64,000 nt of DNA from Spirosoma spitsbergense DSM 19989 (GCF_000374085.1 NZ_KB893547.1:134-64133), one strand, 5' to 3'. Positions 52,594 through 61,723 are shown, numbered from the stretch's first letter. The notes: generated by a model not told the origin, from the sequence alone. Numbers and translations are program-made.

Positions 52594-55500
52594 ATGAAAG
52601 TTTCGCCGTTGCAACCATTCCAAATTGTGTATTCGCTGCTGAATCACGAGTTTCTGGGCTACCTCATCGAGGCTTTTGTTGTGCAGCGTAATAGCCGGGG
52701 CGAGTTAACGCTGCAGAACCAAACGCTCTCTACCCAGAATGTTGGTGAATTTGCGAAAGGGCTGGATGAACGGGATTTTGAACTGGTCAAATTAATCGAC
52801 AGTATTCAGCAGGACACGATCGTTAAAAAGTTCAATCCCCGAAAGCTACCCGCTGTCGACTTTTTTCTGAAAATATACGACCCTCAAAAGGGTGATAAAG
52901 GAGCGCAGGATACGATCGGGACGTACCTCGAAACCATGAAAGCGCGGATTATGGCGCTCCTGCCCGGCAAGCCATTTTATATTATGGGCAATGATGGCAA
53001 TCCTGCCTGGGAACCCATCAACTGGATGCCCGAAAAAGCGCGGGTCTATTTTCATTTCGACCGCAATCCGACCTCAACACACTATTTCCCCATCATTCGT
53101 TACCCCGTAAAGTCATATACGGATGGCGGAACGAATGGAAAAGGGACCGAAACGGAGCGGGTCGACTTTCAGTTCAAAGAGGCCCTGATGATATGTGATG
53201 AGCCTGCCTACATGATTGTAGGCAACCGGCTTTATCATTTCAGTAAACAGGTCGACGGCAAAAAAATACGCCCGTTCTTTTCTAAAAATCACATCGTTAT
53301 TCCCCGGAATATAGAGCAGCAGTACTACGAGCGGTTTGTGACTCCGCTCATTGCGGCTTATGATGTGCGTGCCAAAGGCTTCGAGATTCGGGATGAATCG
53401 CTGGTTCCCGTTCCCGTGTTGACCATTTCAGAACTGCAACCGGCCAGTCAAAAAGCGCCGGTATCTGTGTTTGGCAATGAAGTAGCCCGAACCCGTACTG
53501 CGGTTGACAACGATAACCCCGACCAGCCCATTATGCTCGATTTGGGCTTTCAGTACGGTGATTTCACCTTTCGCTTCGATGGTGCGGGGCCCTCATGTAA
53601 TGTGAGCATGGAAACGTATAAAGACTCGTATCTTTTCCACAAAATTCGTCGGGATAAGGACCTGGAACGGCGAAAGCTGGCTTTCCTGCGTGATATAGGC
53701 ATTGACCTGCAGGGCGGTCGGCTGGACCTGCCAAAAACAGAAGTGTTCACCTGGCTGTCGGATCACAGTAGTCAATTGCAGGAAGCCGGTTTTCTTATTC
53801 GGCAGGATGTACAGAATACGAAGCGGTATTTTCTGGGCTATTCGAGCATCAACGTATCCATTCAGGAAGGGCGCGATTGGTTTGACATATACGCCAACGT
53901 GCGGTTTGGGGAGTTTGAAATTCCCTTCCTGAAAATAAGGAAGCTTATCCTGAACAAAAAACACGAGTTTACGCTGCCCAATGGCGAAGTAGCCGTTATT
54001 CCGGATGCCTGGTTTACCAAGTACTCCGAACTGTTTGGCTTCATGGAGTACCTGGATGGGCCTGACAACACGGAAGGACGATTGGTGCTGCAAAAACATC
54101 ACCTCGCGCTGGTGCAGGAACTGGAGCAGGACAGCCTGGCCACAACGGTTATCAGCCGCAAACTCGAACGCCTGCGCGACTTCGAGAAAATTGAAAGTTT
54201 CCCCCTTCCCAATGGCTTCAATGGTGCCCTGAGACCTTACCAGAAAGCAGGGTATGACTGGATGAATTTCCTGCGCCAGTACCGGTTTGGCGGTTGCCTG
54301 GCCGACGATATGGGACTGGGGAAAACGGTGATGACACTGGCTATGCTACAGGGCCAGAAAGAAGCGGGTGCCATCAACCCAAGCCTGCTGGTGATGCCCA
54401 CCTCGCTGCTGTATAACTGGGAACTCGAAGCCCGGAAATTTACGCCTGGCCTGCGGGTGATGGTGTACACCGGCACCTATCGCGATAAAAATACGGCTCA
54501 ATTTGATGACTACGACCTTATTTTGACCTCGTATGGTATTGTTAGAATCGACATCGACATCCTGAGCGATTACCGGTTCAACTACGCTATTCTGGATGAA
54601 TCGCAGGCCATAAAAAACCCGTCTTCGCACATTACCAAAGCGGTCATGCAGCTTAACACCGAGCACCGGCTTATCCTGACCGGCACTCCGCTCGAAAATA
54701 GTACGCTGGATTTATGGTCGCAAATGTCGTTTATCAATCCCGGTTTGCTGGGTAACCAGTCATTTTTTCGAAACGAGTTTCAGGTGCCCATCGAGAAGCG
54801 GCACGATGAGGTTAAAACGGAACGGTTGTATAACCTCATCAAACCCTTTATGCTCCGGCGCAACAAAGCGCAGGTAGCCACCGATTTGCCCGAAAAAGTA
54901 GAAAGTGTACTCTACTGCGAAATGACGCCCGATCAGGAAACCCAGTATGAGGAAGCCAAATCCTATTACCGAAACCTGATTCTGGACCATATTGAAGAAT
55001 CGGGTATGGCAAAATCGCAGATGATCGTGCTACAGGGGCTTACCAAACTCCGGCAAATTGCCAACCACCCCCGTATGGTCGATGCCGATTACGAAGGTGA
55101 TTCCGGCAAGCTGGACGATATGCTGATGCGTCTGGAGAGCGCGATGATTGAAAATCACAAGATTCTGGTATTCAGTCAGTTTATCAAGCATCTGAACGTT
55201 GTGCAGCAATACCTGAAAGAGAAGAAAATCAAATACGCCTACCTGGACGGCTCCACCACCGACCGGCAAAGCCAGGTAACGCTGTTTCAGACAGACGATT
55301 CGGTCAAATTATTCCTTATTTCTCTGAAAGCCGGGGGACTTGGTCATAATCTGACGGCTGCCGACTACGTATTCATCCTCGACCCCTGGTGGAATCCGGC
55401 CATTGAGGCCCAGGCCATTGACCGGGCCCACCGCATTGGGCAGCAGAAAACAGTGTTTTCCTATAAATTCATTGCTAAAAACACGGTGGAAGAGAAAATT

Positions 55501-55608
55501 CTGTCGTTGCAGCGGGCCAAACAACAACTGGCCGGAAGCCTGATTTCTACCGAAGATACCTTCATGAAATCGCTCACGAAGGAAGATATTTTGGTGTTGC
55601 TGGAATGA
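52594..55608 (+). CDS. SNF2-family DEAD/DEAH helicase
   Basis: 1004 residues. The first 530 residues form a lineage-specific region (PFQIVYSLLNHEFLGYLIEA and onward) ahead of the ATPase. Helicase motifs: Q-region LRPYQKAGYDWMNFLRQ, I LADDMGLGKTVMTLAML, II YAILDESQAIKN, III LILTGTPLENSTLDLWS, V FLISLKAGGLGHNLTAADYV, VI QAIDRAHRIGQQKTV. It is a double-stranded DNA translocase thought to remodel nucleoprotein or help transcription restart, like RapA. No restriction or phage-defence partner is next to it, so a housekeeping role is more likely. Confidence 0.93.
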   Translation: MKVSPLQPFQIVYSLLNHEFLGYLIEAFVVQRNSRGELTLQNQTLSTQNVGEFAKGLDERDFELVKLIDSIQQDTIVKKFNPRKLPAVDFFLKIYDPQKGDKGAQDTIGTYLETMKARIMALLPGKPFYIMGNDGNPAWEPINWMPEKARVYFHFDRNPTSTHYFPIIRYPVKSYTDGGTNGKGTETERVDFQFKEALMICDEPAYMIVGNRLYHFSKQVDGKKIRPFFSKNHIVIPRNIEQQYYERFVTPLIAAYDVRAKGFEIRDESLVPVPVLTISELQPASQKAPVSVFGNEVARTRTAVDNDNPDQPIMLDLGFQYGDFTFRFDGAGPSCNVSMETYKDSYLFHKIRRDKDLERRKLAFLRDIGIDLQGGRLDLPKTEVFTWLSDHSSQLQEAGFLIRQDVQNTKRYFLGYSSINVSIQEGRDWFDIYANVRFGEFEIPFLKIRKLILNKKHEFTLPNGEVAVIPDAWFTKYSELFGFMEYLDGPDNTEGRLVLQKHHLALVQELEQDSLATTVISRKLERLRDFEKIESFPLPNGFNGALRPYQKAGYDWMNFLRQYRFGGCLADDMGLGKTVMTLAMLQGQKEAGAINPSLLVMPTSLLYNWELEARKFTPGLRVMVYTGTYRDKNTAQFDDYDLILTSYGIVRIDIDILSDYRFNYAILDESQAIKNPSSHITKAVMQLNTEHRLILTGTPLENSTLDLWSQMSFINPGLLGNQSFFRNEFQVPIEKRHDEVKTERLYNLIKPFMLRRNKAQVATDLPEKVESVLYCEMTPDQETQYEEAKSYYRNLILDHIEESGMAKSQMIVLQGLTKLRQIANHPRMVDADYEGDSGKLDDMLMRLESAMIENHKILVFSQFIKHLNVVQQYLKEKKIKYAYLDGSTTDRQSQVTLFQTDDSVKLFLISLKAGGLGHNLTAADYVFILDPWWNPAIEAQAIDRAHRIGQQKTVFSYKFIAKNTVEEKILSLQRAKQQLAGSLISTEDTFMKSLTKEDILVLLE

Positions 55609-55701
55609 AAAAATAAAGAATATTCGGGTTTCAATAGACAATACCGGCTATTATTAGTTGTCTGGTAAATAATTTATCATTCACTGTAAATAGCAGAGTC
55701 T

Positions 55702-55878
55702 ATGAATGCGAAAAGCATATTTGGTATTGTACTTACATTGGTGGGTCTGGTTGGCCTGATTTATGGCGGTATGGATTTTGCCAAAGGGGGCGTAGCGCAG
55801 GCGTCATTTGTGTACCTTATTCTGGGCGGAATTTTTTTCTTCGCCGGTATCGGCCTGATTCGGAGTACCAGGGCCTAA
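55702..55878 (+). CDS. Small two-helix membrane protein
   Basis: 58 residues, ATG at 55702 and TAA at 55876-55878. Two hydrophobic helices (IFGIVLTLVGLVGLIYGGM and FVYLILGGIFFFAGIGLI) with a short polar link, somewhat like DUF3185-type proteins. Followed after 6 nt by a strong hairpin. Function unknown. Confidence 0.7.
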   Translation: MNAKSIFGIVLTLVGLVGLIYGGMDFAKGGVAQASFVYLILGGIFFFAGIGLIRSTRA

Positions 55879-55884
55879 ACCTAA

Positions 55885-55914
55885 GCCGGAAAAGCGGATA
55901 CCCGCTTTTCCGGC
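55885..55914. terminator. Perfect 13-bp bidirectional terminator
   Basis: GCCGGAAAAGCGG (55885-55897) pairs with CCGCTTTTCCGGC (55902-55914) around ATAC. It lies between the convergent small membrane protein and pyrR-like genes. Confidence 0.8.
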
Positions 55915-55921
55915 CTCTGCA

Positions 55922-56425
55922 CTATCGCAGGTATACCCCTCTTTTCTGCTCATCACTCAATATCACCTCCACGTGTTCACTGATGGTTGTGCTGAGTTCG
56001 TAGCCCTTATAATCGGCAGCAACCGGATAGCGCGGGTGATTGCGGTCAATCAGCACGGCCACCTGTAATTTGCGAATCGGCACCTGCAGGAAAGGTTGCA
56101 GACTGAATGCCAGCGTCCTGCCCGTATACAGCACATCATCGACTACAATAATGACCTTGTCAGTAAAGTCAATGGTGGAATGAACAGTGGGTTGAGACAC
56201 CTGCGTTTTGTCCACATCGAGTCGGATTAAATGAACGGTGAAAGGAGCAATCGTTTGCAATTCGTGCGCCAGTGCCTCAGCCAGCCGGTAGCCCTCGCCC
56301 GAAATACCGGCGATCAACAGGGCTGTTTCATCAAAATTATTTTCGTAAATCTGAAACGCAATCCGTCTGATTTTCTGGCGAATCTGTTCGCTGGTAAGAA
56401 TAAGCGTTGGTTGAACCGTATCCAT
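55922..56425 (-). CDS. pyrR: PyrR-like phosphoribosyltransferase
   Basis: 167 residues from ATG 56425; the longer frame needs a TTG. The PRPP motif is VIIVVDDVLYTGRTLAFSL, with the flexible-loop region before it and VLIDRNHPRYPVAADYKGYEL after it, which is the PyrR arrangement. PyrR binds pyrimidine-operon mRNA in Firmicutes and can form UMP from uracil; no pyr operon or attenuator is seen here, so in this organism the enzyme role may dominate. Confidence 0.85.
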   Translation of the reverse strand: MDTVQPTLILTSEQIRQKIRRIAFQIYENNFDETALLIAGISGEGYRLAEALAHELQTIAPFTVHLIRLDVDKTQVSQPTVHSTIDFTDKVIIVVDDVLYTGRTLAFSLQPFLQVPIRKLQVAVLIDRNHPRYPVAADYKGYELSTTISEHVEVILSDEQKRGVYLR

Positions 56426-56513
56426 AGGTAAATCGGGCAAACGAATGTATCCCGCAAAGATGGGGAAAAAGCAGGTAACCGATGAAATAACGGCGCGGGT
56501 TAACTAGTTGGCA

Positions 56514-56521
56514 TACTTTTG
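56514..56521 (+). promoter_or_regulatory. -7 box (TACTTTTG) of the DUF4783 gene
   Basis: Exact TAnnTTTG, 37 nt before the ATG at 56559. No -33 TTG at the usual spacing. Confidence 0.5.
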
Positions 56522-56558
56522 GCAAATAGTGTAGCAAAGTGGTCTCATTTAACCAATT

Positions 56559-56966
56559 ATGCACACATTAATTCATTTTGTTCTAGGCCTTCTAGTCTGG
56601 GTAACACCCGGTAAAAATACGGTCGGGAACAACATCTCCCAAACCGTAGTCGTTTCCATGCGAAGTGGGGATGCCAGTCGATTATCGACCGGTTTTGCCC
56701 GAACGATTGAACTGGTGATCGATTCGGAAAGGGTAGATTTTCCCGCCGTTCAGGCTGACCATGCGCAACTGATTCTCCGGTCGTTCTTTCGTAAATACCC
56801 CCCGCGCAGGTTTCAGTTGACCTATGAGGGATCAGCTGACCGACTCCGCTATAGCACTGGTACGTACGAATCAAACGGAAAGCAGTTCTCTGTTTACGTA
56901 CTCATGCACCAAACCAATAGCCAGCAGTACGTTATCAATGCGCTGCACTTCAGGAAAGAAGGGTAG
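56559..56966 (+). CDS. DUF4783 domain protein
   Basis: 135 residues with a weak signal peptide (HTLIHFVLGLLVWVTPG). The body (SQTVVVSMRSGDASRLSTGF, FFRKYPPRRFQLTYEGSADR, QFSVYVLMHQTNSQQYVIN) fits DUF4783, an NTF2-like fold found in Bacteroidota. It probably works in the periplasm, in an unknown way. Confidence 0.75.
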   Translation: MHTLIHFVLGLLVWVTPGKNTVGNNISQTVVVSMRSGDASRLSTGFARTIELVIDSERVDFPAVQADHAQLILRSFFRKYPPRRFQLTYEGSADRLRYSTGTYESNGKQFSVYVLMHQTNSQQYVINALHFRKEG

Positions 56967-56970
56967 ATAG

Positions 56971-57047
56971 GTATGATATATGGTGTGGGGTATATGGTGT
57001 GGCTGGCGCGAATCAATACATCATATACCCTATATCCTACATCATAC
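56971..57047. repeat. Imperfect 30-bp inverted repeat of GTATGATATATGG type
   Basis: A 30-nt arm (56971-57000) matches the reverse complement of 57018-57047 at 24 positions. It contains repeated ATATGGTGT-like words. It lies between the DUF4783 gene and the promoter of the YcxB-like gene. Confidence 0.6.
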
Positions 57048-57061
57048 ATCCTATTTCCCCC

Positions 57062-57069
57062 TATCTTTG
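57062..57069 (+). promoter_or_regulatory. -7 box (TATCTTTG) of the YcxB-like gene
   Basis: Exact TAnnTTTG, 19 nt before the ATG at 57089. A short leader is expected. Confidence 0.55.
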
Positions 57070-57088
57070 TACTTTCCTGTAAAGTACC

Positions 57089-57676
57089 ATGATTGTTAAA
57101 ACTAAAAAGTACGCACTAGATCAAAAAACGTACATCAACATCGCCCTGCGTCAGTGGGTGAAAGACAACTGGAAATGGGCATTTGTGCCATTGGGCCTGA
57201 TTTTTCTGAATGTGGTGCTCAGCCTGACCGGCGTTTATCCTAATTACTGGATTTACATTGTTATCGTGCTGCTCACTATTCTGTACGTCCTTTTCTGGGC
57301 GGTTCAGATTACGGGTATCGCCCAGATGGAGCAGAGTAAAGCCCTGTTTCAGAAGTACATCTACGAAATAGACAGTCGGCAGATTCTGATGCGCATCAAT
57401 GCCAAAGAGGGTGGCATTCTGAAATGGGCGCAGATAGATAGTGTCATTAAAGATAAGAACGCCTACATTCTTTTTCTGGATAACGCCGAAGCCATGGCGA
57501 ATGTAAAAGCAAACTGGCTGGCCAAAACCGTGACCAAAGGACTGGCTAAAGCGCAGTTTCTGTACCTGCCCTACAGTATTTTCAACAGTGATAATGACCT
57601 GCGTTTTACGGAAGCACTCCTTCGGCGCAAGGGCTTACTGCCCGGTGCTCCTTTACCGGCCGAAACGGTGAAGTGA
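57089..57676 (+). CDS. YcxB-like membrane protein
   Basis: 195 residues. Two close helices (about 31-50, WAFVPLGLIFLNVVLSLTGV, and 53-75, YWIYIVIVLLTILYVLFWA), then a cytosolic part with MRINAKEGGILKWAQIDSVI and FLYLPYSIFNSDNDLRFTEA, which matches the YcxB C-terminal domain. Role unknown. A terminator follows. Confidence 0.72.
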   Translation: MIVKTKKYALDQKTYINIALRQWVKDNWKWAFVPLGLIFLNVVLSLTGVYPNYWIYIVIVLLTILYVLFWAVQITGIAQMEQSKALFQKYIYEIDSRQILMRINAKEGGILKWAQIDSVIKDKNAYILFLDNAEAMANVKANWLAKTVTKGLAKAQFLYLPYSIFNSDNDLRFTEALLRRKGLLPGAPLPAETVK

Positions 57677-57701
57677 AAACCCTGTAACAACGTCCGTAAC
57701 G

Positions 57702-57725
57702 ACTTTCCGGGAAAGTGCTTTTTTT
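57702..57725 (+). terminator. Terminator after the YcxB-like gene
   Basis: ACTTTC (57702-57707) pairs with GAAAGT (57711-57716), followed by GC and seven T residues. Confidence 0.65.
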
Positions 57726-57753
57726 GTATATTGGGTAAAAACGGCAACCGTGT

Positions 57754-58356
57754 ATGCAGTCTTCCATTACGCTCACCGTCCCGCCCAATATCAACGTCTT
57801 CTCCGACGATGAGTTGTACGCGTTTTGTCTGGCAAATCCTGAATTGCACATCGAACGCGACGAAAACGGCCACATCATCATCATGCCACCTACCGGATTA
57901 GAAAGCAGTTTTACTAATAATGACCTGCAAACCGAAGTGAGTATCTGGAATCGCCAAACTAAAGCAGGCCGTACGTCAGAATCCAATGGCGGCTACACAC
58001 TGCCTGATACGTCTATGCGAGTACCCGATGTGGGTTGGGTTAGTAAGGAGCGGCTGATAAGCGTGGTGCCGGAAGAATTAAAAAAGTTTGCGCACGTATG
58101 CCCTGATTTTGTGATTGAAGTCCCGGAGCGCCGGACCGGGTCAGAATCCGATAATCGAAAGGAGTTGGAGAACAAGATGGAAAAATGGATTCAGAATGGT
58201 GTTCGGTTGGGGTGGCTGGTTGATCCGCACAACAAGACAACAACTATTTATCAACCCGAACGAAAGCCCGAGACAAAGCCTTTCGCCGAAACGCTTTCCG
58301 GCGAAGATGTACTTGTCGGTTTTACGATGAACGTAGCCGATTTTCTTGCTTTTTAA
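57754..58356 (+). CDS. Uma2 family endonuclease-like protein (second)
   Basis: 200 residues. The Uma2 core has NGHIIIMPPTGLESSFTN, the acidic site VPDVGWVSKERL, the second site CPDFVIEVPERRTGS, and lysines in ENKMEKWIQNGVRLGWLVDP. It belongs to the longer form of the family. It is not close in sequence to the Uma2 at 8701. Role unknown; it has its own terminator. Confidence 0.87.
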   Translation: MQSSITLTVPPNINVFSDDELYAFCLANPELHIERDENGHIIIMPPTGLESSFTNNDLQTEVSIWNRQTKAGRTSESNGGYTLPDTSMRVPDVGWVSKERLISVVPEELKKFAHVCPDFVIEVPERRTGSESDNRKELENKMEKWIQNGVRLGWLVDPHNKTTTIYQPERKPETKPFAETLSGEDVLVGFTMNVADFLAF

Positions 58357-58358
58357 CA

Positions 58359-58388
58359 AAAAAAACCGACCTCGAAGTCGGTTTTTTT
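58359..58388. terminator. Bidirectional terminator
   Basis: A-run plus CCGAC (58359-58370) pairs perfectly with GTCGG plus T-run (58377-58388). It serves Uma2 on the plus strand and the Dabb gene on the minus strand. Confidence 0.85.
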
Positions 58389-58430
58389 GTTGAGCTATAC
58401 CTGCCTTTGGAACGATAGAAATCTGAGATT

Positions 58431-58841
58431 TTACTTCCCCGAACGCGGGCCGCCCTGATTCGTGAAATCCACCACGGTAATCTCATCAATCCAGGGACCT
58501 ACTACCTTTCCGAATGCAGCATGGGCCGGGTGGGGCAGGTAAGCATCCCGGTCTTTTTCCGAATCGAAGGTCAGAATAAAGGCGTGGGTCAGGCCGTGAG
58601 CGTGATTTTCCGGACTGTTATTCGTTCCCCACTTCAGGTCCTTAATCTGGCTGATTTTGGACGGCAAAGCCTCGAAAGCAGCAACAATCTCTTTTATCTT
58701 TTCGGGTGTTGCATCGGCTTTAAACTTGAAAAGCACGATGTGCTGAACGGATGTTGACTTCATCTTTTTTACGGGCGGTTTAGCAAAAGCACTAACGGAT
58801 AGCAAAAATGCAACGGTTAGCAACGTAAGGGTTTGTTTCAT
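58431..58841 (-). CDS. Dabb (stress-responsive alpha/beta-barrel) protein, exported
   Basis: 136 residues. Signal peptide (KQTLTLLTVAFLLSVSAFA), then the Dabb domain: VQHIVLFKFKADATPEKIKE, LKWGTNNSPENHAHGLTHAF and DAYLPHPAHAAFGKVVGPWI. Dabb proteins form dimeric barrels; the function of the secreted bacterial ones is unknown. Its start is 35 nt from the icd terminator, so it is transcribed separately from icd. Confidence 0.87.
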   Translation of the reverse strand: MKQTLTLLTVAFLLSVSAFAKPPVKKMKSTSVQHIVLFKFKADATPEKIKEIVAAFEALPSKISQIKDLKWGTNNSPENHAHGLTHAFILTFDSEKDRDAYLPHPAHAAFGKVVGPWIDEITVVDFTNQGGPRSGK

Positions 58842-58875
58842 GACCTTGTCTTTTTTTAGACAAAGAAAAGAAAAA

Positions 58876-58907
58876 GACCGGTAAGGTTTTTGAAAACCTT
58901 ACCGGTC
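58876..58907 (-). terminator. Terminator of icd
   Basis: GACCGGTAAGGTTTT (58876-58890) pairs perfectly with AAAACCTTACCGGTC (58893-58907). On the minus strand it is followed by TTTTTCTTTTC. Confidence 0.88.
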
Positions 58908-58930
58908 CAGCCGGGAAAATAGTCCAAAAC

Positions 58931-60154
58931 TTAAGCGTTCGTCAGCTTGGCTTTGAGGTTTGTATCCAGCGCTTCGAGGAAATCTTCGGTGTTGAGGTAA
59001 TGCTCACCTGCCGTCAATTTCGTGCCAACCGGATAGGCCGACAAGGCTAAATCCTTCGTCATTTTGCCACTTTCAACAGTTTCTACGCAAACGGCTTCCA
59101 GCGCATCGGCGAAGTCAATCAATTCCTGATTGCCGTCCAGTTTGCCCCGGAAAGCCAGACCACGCGTCCAGGCATAAATTGAAGCAATTGGGTTGGTCGA
59201 GGTTTTATTCCCTTTCTGGTACTCGCGGTAGTGGCGCGTAACGGTACCGTGGGCCGCTTCGGCTTCCATCGTTTCGCCATCGGGCGTAACCAGCACGGAC
59301 GTCATCAGACCCAGTGAACCAAAGCCCTGCGCTACTGTATCCGACTGTACGTCGCCATCGTAGTTTTTGCAGGCCCATACAAAGTTACCATCCCATTTCA
59401 GAGCGGAGGCAACCATGTCGTCGATGAGTCGGTGTTCGTATTGTACTTTACCGGCAAATTCGGCGTCGTAAATTTCCTGGAAGATATCCTTGAACCGGCC
59501 GTCGTATTTTTTCAGAATTGTGTTCTTGGTCGAGAGGTACAGCGGCCAGTTTTTCTGTATCGCCATGTTGAAACAGGCTCTGGCAAAACCCCGGATGGAT
59601 TCGTCGAGGTTATACATGCCCATAGCCACACCCGCACTGGGGAAATCGAAAACGTTGTATTCCAGCACGGTTCCGTCTTCGCCCTCAAACTTCATGGTCA
59701 GTTTACCCTTGCCCGGTACCAGAAAGTCCGTAGCCCGGTATTGATCACCAAAGGCATGCCGACCAACGATAATGGGGTATTTCCAGTTCGTAACCAGCCG
59801 TGGAACGTTGCTCATTACGATAGGCTCACGGAACACGGTACCGTCCAGAATATTGCGGATAGTGCCATTGGGCGACTTCCACATCTGCTTCAGGTTGAAC
59901 TCTTTAACCCGGTCTTCGTCGGGTGTGATGGTGGCACATTTGATACCGACACCGTATTGTTTAATGGCATTGGCCGCGTCAATCGTTACCTGATCATTGG
60001 TTTCATCGCGGTATTCGATGCCCAGGTCGTAGTACTTGATGTCAACGTCAACGTAGGGAAGAATCAGTTTGTCTTTAATGAATTTCCAGATGATACGGGT
60101 CATTTCGTCGCCATCCAGTTCGACAACCGGGTTCGCTACCTTAATTTTATTCAT
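58931..60154 (-). CDS. icd: Isocitrate dehydrogenase (NADP), eukaryote-like type
   Basis: 407 residues. Opening [20 protein letters not shown], substrate-binding [29 protein letters not shown]-like [20 protein letters not shown], and the NADP region [21 protein letters not shown]. This is the homodimeric subfamily II enzyme, as in mitochondria and many Bacteroidota, not the E. coli type. It converts isocitrate to 2-oxoglutarate in the TCA cycle and supplies NADPH. Confidence 0.95.
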   Translation of the reverse strand: MNKIKVANPVVELDGDEMTRIIWKFIKDKLILPYVDVDIKYYDLGIEYRDETNDQVTIDAANAIKQYGVGIKCATITPDEDRVKEFNLKQMWKSPNGTIRNILDGTVFREPIVMSNVPRLVTNWKYPIIVGRHAFGDQYRATDFLVPGKGKLTMKFEGEDGTVLEYNVFDFPSAGVAMGMYNLDESIRGFARACFNMAIQKNWPLYLSTKNTILKKYDGRFKDIFQEIYDAEFAGKVQYEHRLIDDMVASALKWDGNFVWACKNYDGDVQSDTVAQGFGSLGLMTSVLVTPDGETMEAEAAHGTVTRHYREYQKGNKTSTNPIASIYAWTRGLAFRGKLDGNQELIDFADALEAVCVETVESGKMTKDLALSAYPVGTKLTAGEHYLNTEDFLEALDTNLKAKLTNA

Positions 60155-60209
60155 TGGACTGAGTTATAGATGATTGAAAATTATTCGAAAACCTGGCAGG
60201 ACCGCCCGT

Positions 60210-60227
60210 GCACAGGGGCGCCTGTGC
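60210..60227. promoter_or_regulatory. Small GC-rich hairpin in the icd leader
   Basis: GCACAGG (60210-60216) pairs with CCTGTGC (60221-60227). It lies just downstream of an exact -7 box on the minus strand (60232-60239), near the start of the icd transcript. Confidence 0.4.
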
Positions 60228-60231
60228 GGTG

Positions 60232-60239
60232 CAAAGGTA
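60232..60239 (-). promoter_or_regulatory. -7 box (TACCTTTG) of icd
   Basis: Exact TAnnTTTG on the minus strand. The leader would be about 70 nt. No -33 TTG at 19-21 nt. Confidence 0.5.
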
Positions 60240-60419
60240 GTAAATTGAGTACATACTTGCTGACCAACCACACGGCGTTCTTACCGGAAAACGAACGTGA
60301 ATGGCTTATCGGTGTGCATATGAACAGCCATTGCACGAAGAAAATAATCGGTAGCCCGACGAAGCTGTGCCAGAATTACTTAGTTTAGTCAACTAGATTT
60401 TATCCGACCATACCTCGCT

Positions 60420-61484
60420 ATGAGTAAAAACATTACCGGAAGGGACATTTTACGACAACTGAAAGAGGACCTTATTGGCAAAGATTCGCACCGTGGGGTT
60501 ACGTTTACGTATAGCTGGCTCGCTAACCAGTTCGGCCATTTCTCGCTCGGCTTTATTGTCACTCTGATTGTTTACTCTATCCTGAACCACTGTTTTCACC
60601 CTCACGATCCTGCGGATAAGGCTGCCTGGGGCGTTGCTATATTCTGGCTAAGCTTTGAGTTATACAACTTCCTGGGGCCGTTATTACTGAAGCGGGTATC
60701 GCGCTCCAAACGACTGTTCGTTCCCAGTAAGAAAAAATACGTTTTTCAGCCTAACTGGGGAAACATCGCCTTTGACACGGCAACCGATGTGGGCTTTTTC
60801 TGGTTTGGCGCTTTTTCAGCGCGGTTATACGCAGATCCCTGTCCCGAAAATTGGTGTATGCCGTTAATGCTGATTTTGATTTTACAGTATCCTTCCCGCT
60901 ACTGGTACATTACAAAGATGTACTTACAGGCCGCTGGATATCCGTTTCAATGCCGAATAAGTCAGTGGACGTTTACGATTAGTGAAGACGACAAACGAAT
61001 CGTGGAGAATTTCCTGAGTCCTTCACCAGCCAGACAGCATCTCTTGATTTTTGGGGAGATGGGTAACGGGAAAACGGGCCTCGGTGTTGGCATAGCGACC
61101 GAATATTCGATCCAGCACAAGACCTGTTTTTACGTAACAGGCATGAAACTCTACAGTATGTTTCCAGAGCGAACGGCCAGACCCTTCACTAATATCAAAA
61201 ATTTGTGGACCTGGCGTCAGGCGTCGTTGCTGGTGATTGATGATATAAATCCGGGTGGCCAGATTGATGACCTGATCACACCAGAACGTTTTTTGGAACT
61301 ACTGGATGCTACCCCAACTAACCGAAATACACTGGTCAGCAAAGATGTAATCTGGGTATTGGGTAACGAAGACAGCGATAAGTTACAGGGAGAGAAATGG
61401 GTCGATATGGTGCATGAGATTGGCGTCGCCCGGAAAAATATTTATACGATACATCTCCCTCCCAGAGAAGCCAGGCGTAAATAG
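60420..61484 (+). CDS. Membrane-anchored P-loop ATPase (unidentified)
   Basis: 354 residues. The first 155 residues carry four likely membrane helices (about 40-57, 68-88, 120-137, 140-156). A cytosolic part follows with Walker A FGEMGNGKTGLGVG (about 210-222), Walker B SLLVIDDINPGG (about 270-281), and a sensor-1-like KDVIWVLGNEDSD. The Walker region resembles IstB/DnaC-type AAA+ proteins more than ABC or STAND ATPases. I do not recognise the full architecture. The gene is single, with no close partner on its strand. It could be a membrane-tethered AAA+ loader or switch. Confidence 0.7.
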   Translation: MSKNITGRDILRQLKEDLIGKDSHRGVTFTYSWLANQFGHFSLGFIVTLIVYSILNHCFHPHDPADKAAWGVAIFWLSFELYNFLGPLLLKRVSRSKRLFVPSKKKYVFQPNWGNIAFDTATDVGFFWFGAFSARLYADPCPENWCMPLMLILILQYPSRYWYITKMYLQAAGYPFQCRISQWTFTISEDDKRIVENFLSPSPARQHLLIFGEMGNGKTGLGVGIATEYSIQHKTCFYVTGMKLYSMFPERTARPFTNIKNLWTWRQASLLVIDDINPGGQIDDLITPERFLELLDATPTNRNTLVSKDVIWVLGNEDSDKLQGEKWVDMVHEIGVARKNIYTIHLPPREARRK

Positions 61485-61723
61485 GTCCGGATTCCATAGT
61501 CGTTTATTAATCGGGTATAACTTGATGTAGACAGTTGATGCACTGGATTTCTCCTGGCTTTAACTCGTTTAATAGTTCGTTAGGCTTGTCCGGTACTGAT
61601 TTGAGTCACAACTATACCACAATGTCCACCACACAGCTGATACCCTTCATTCTGACCGCCAGTTCCTTCTGCCATTCACGCCGGGCATTAGCTTTTTTCG
61701 CCAAGGTTTTTGCATGGTCTTGA

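Noticed and set aside
52437-52691. Plus-strand frame of 84 codons overlapping the SNF2 start
   Set aside because: It overlaps the good SNF2 start in another frame and lacks any known feature; more likely leader RNA.
52594-55608. SNF2 helicase as part of a phage-defence island (DISARM/DndE-like)
   Set aside because: No methylase, nuclease or phospholipase-D gene is adjacent; neighbours are housekeeping or membrane genes.
60170-60388. Plus-strand frame of 72 codons upstream of the membrane ATPase
   Set aside because: Overlaps the icd promoter region and leader hairpin and has no protein-like pattern.
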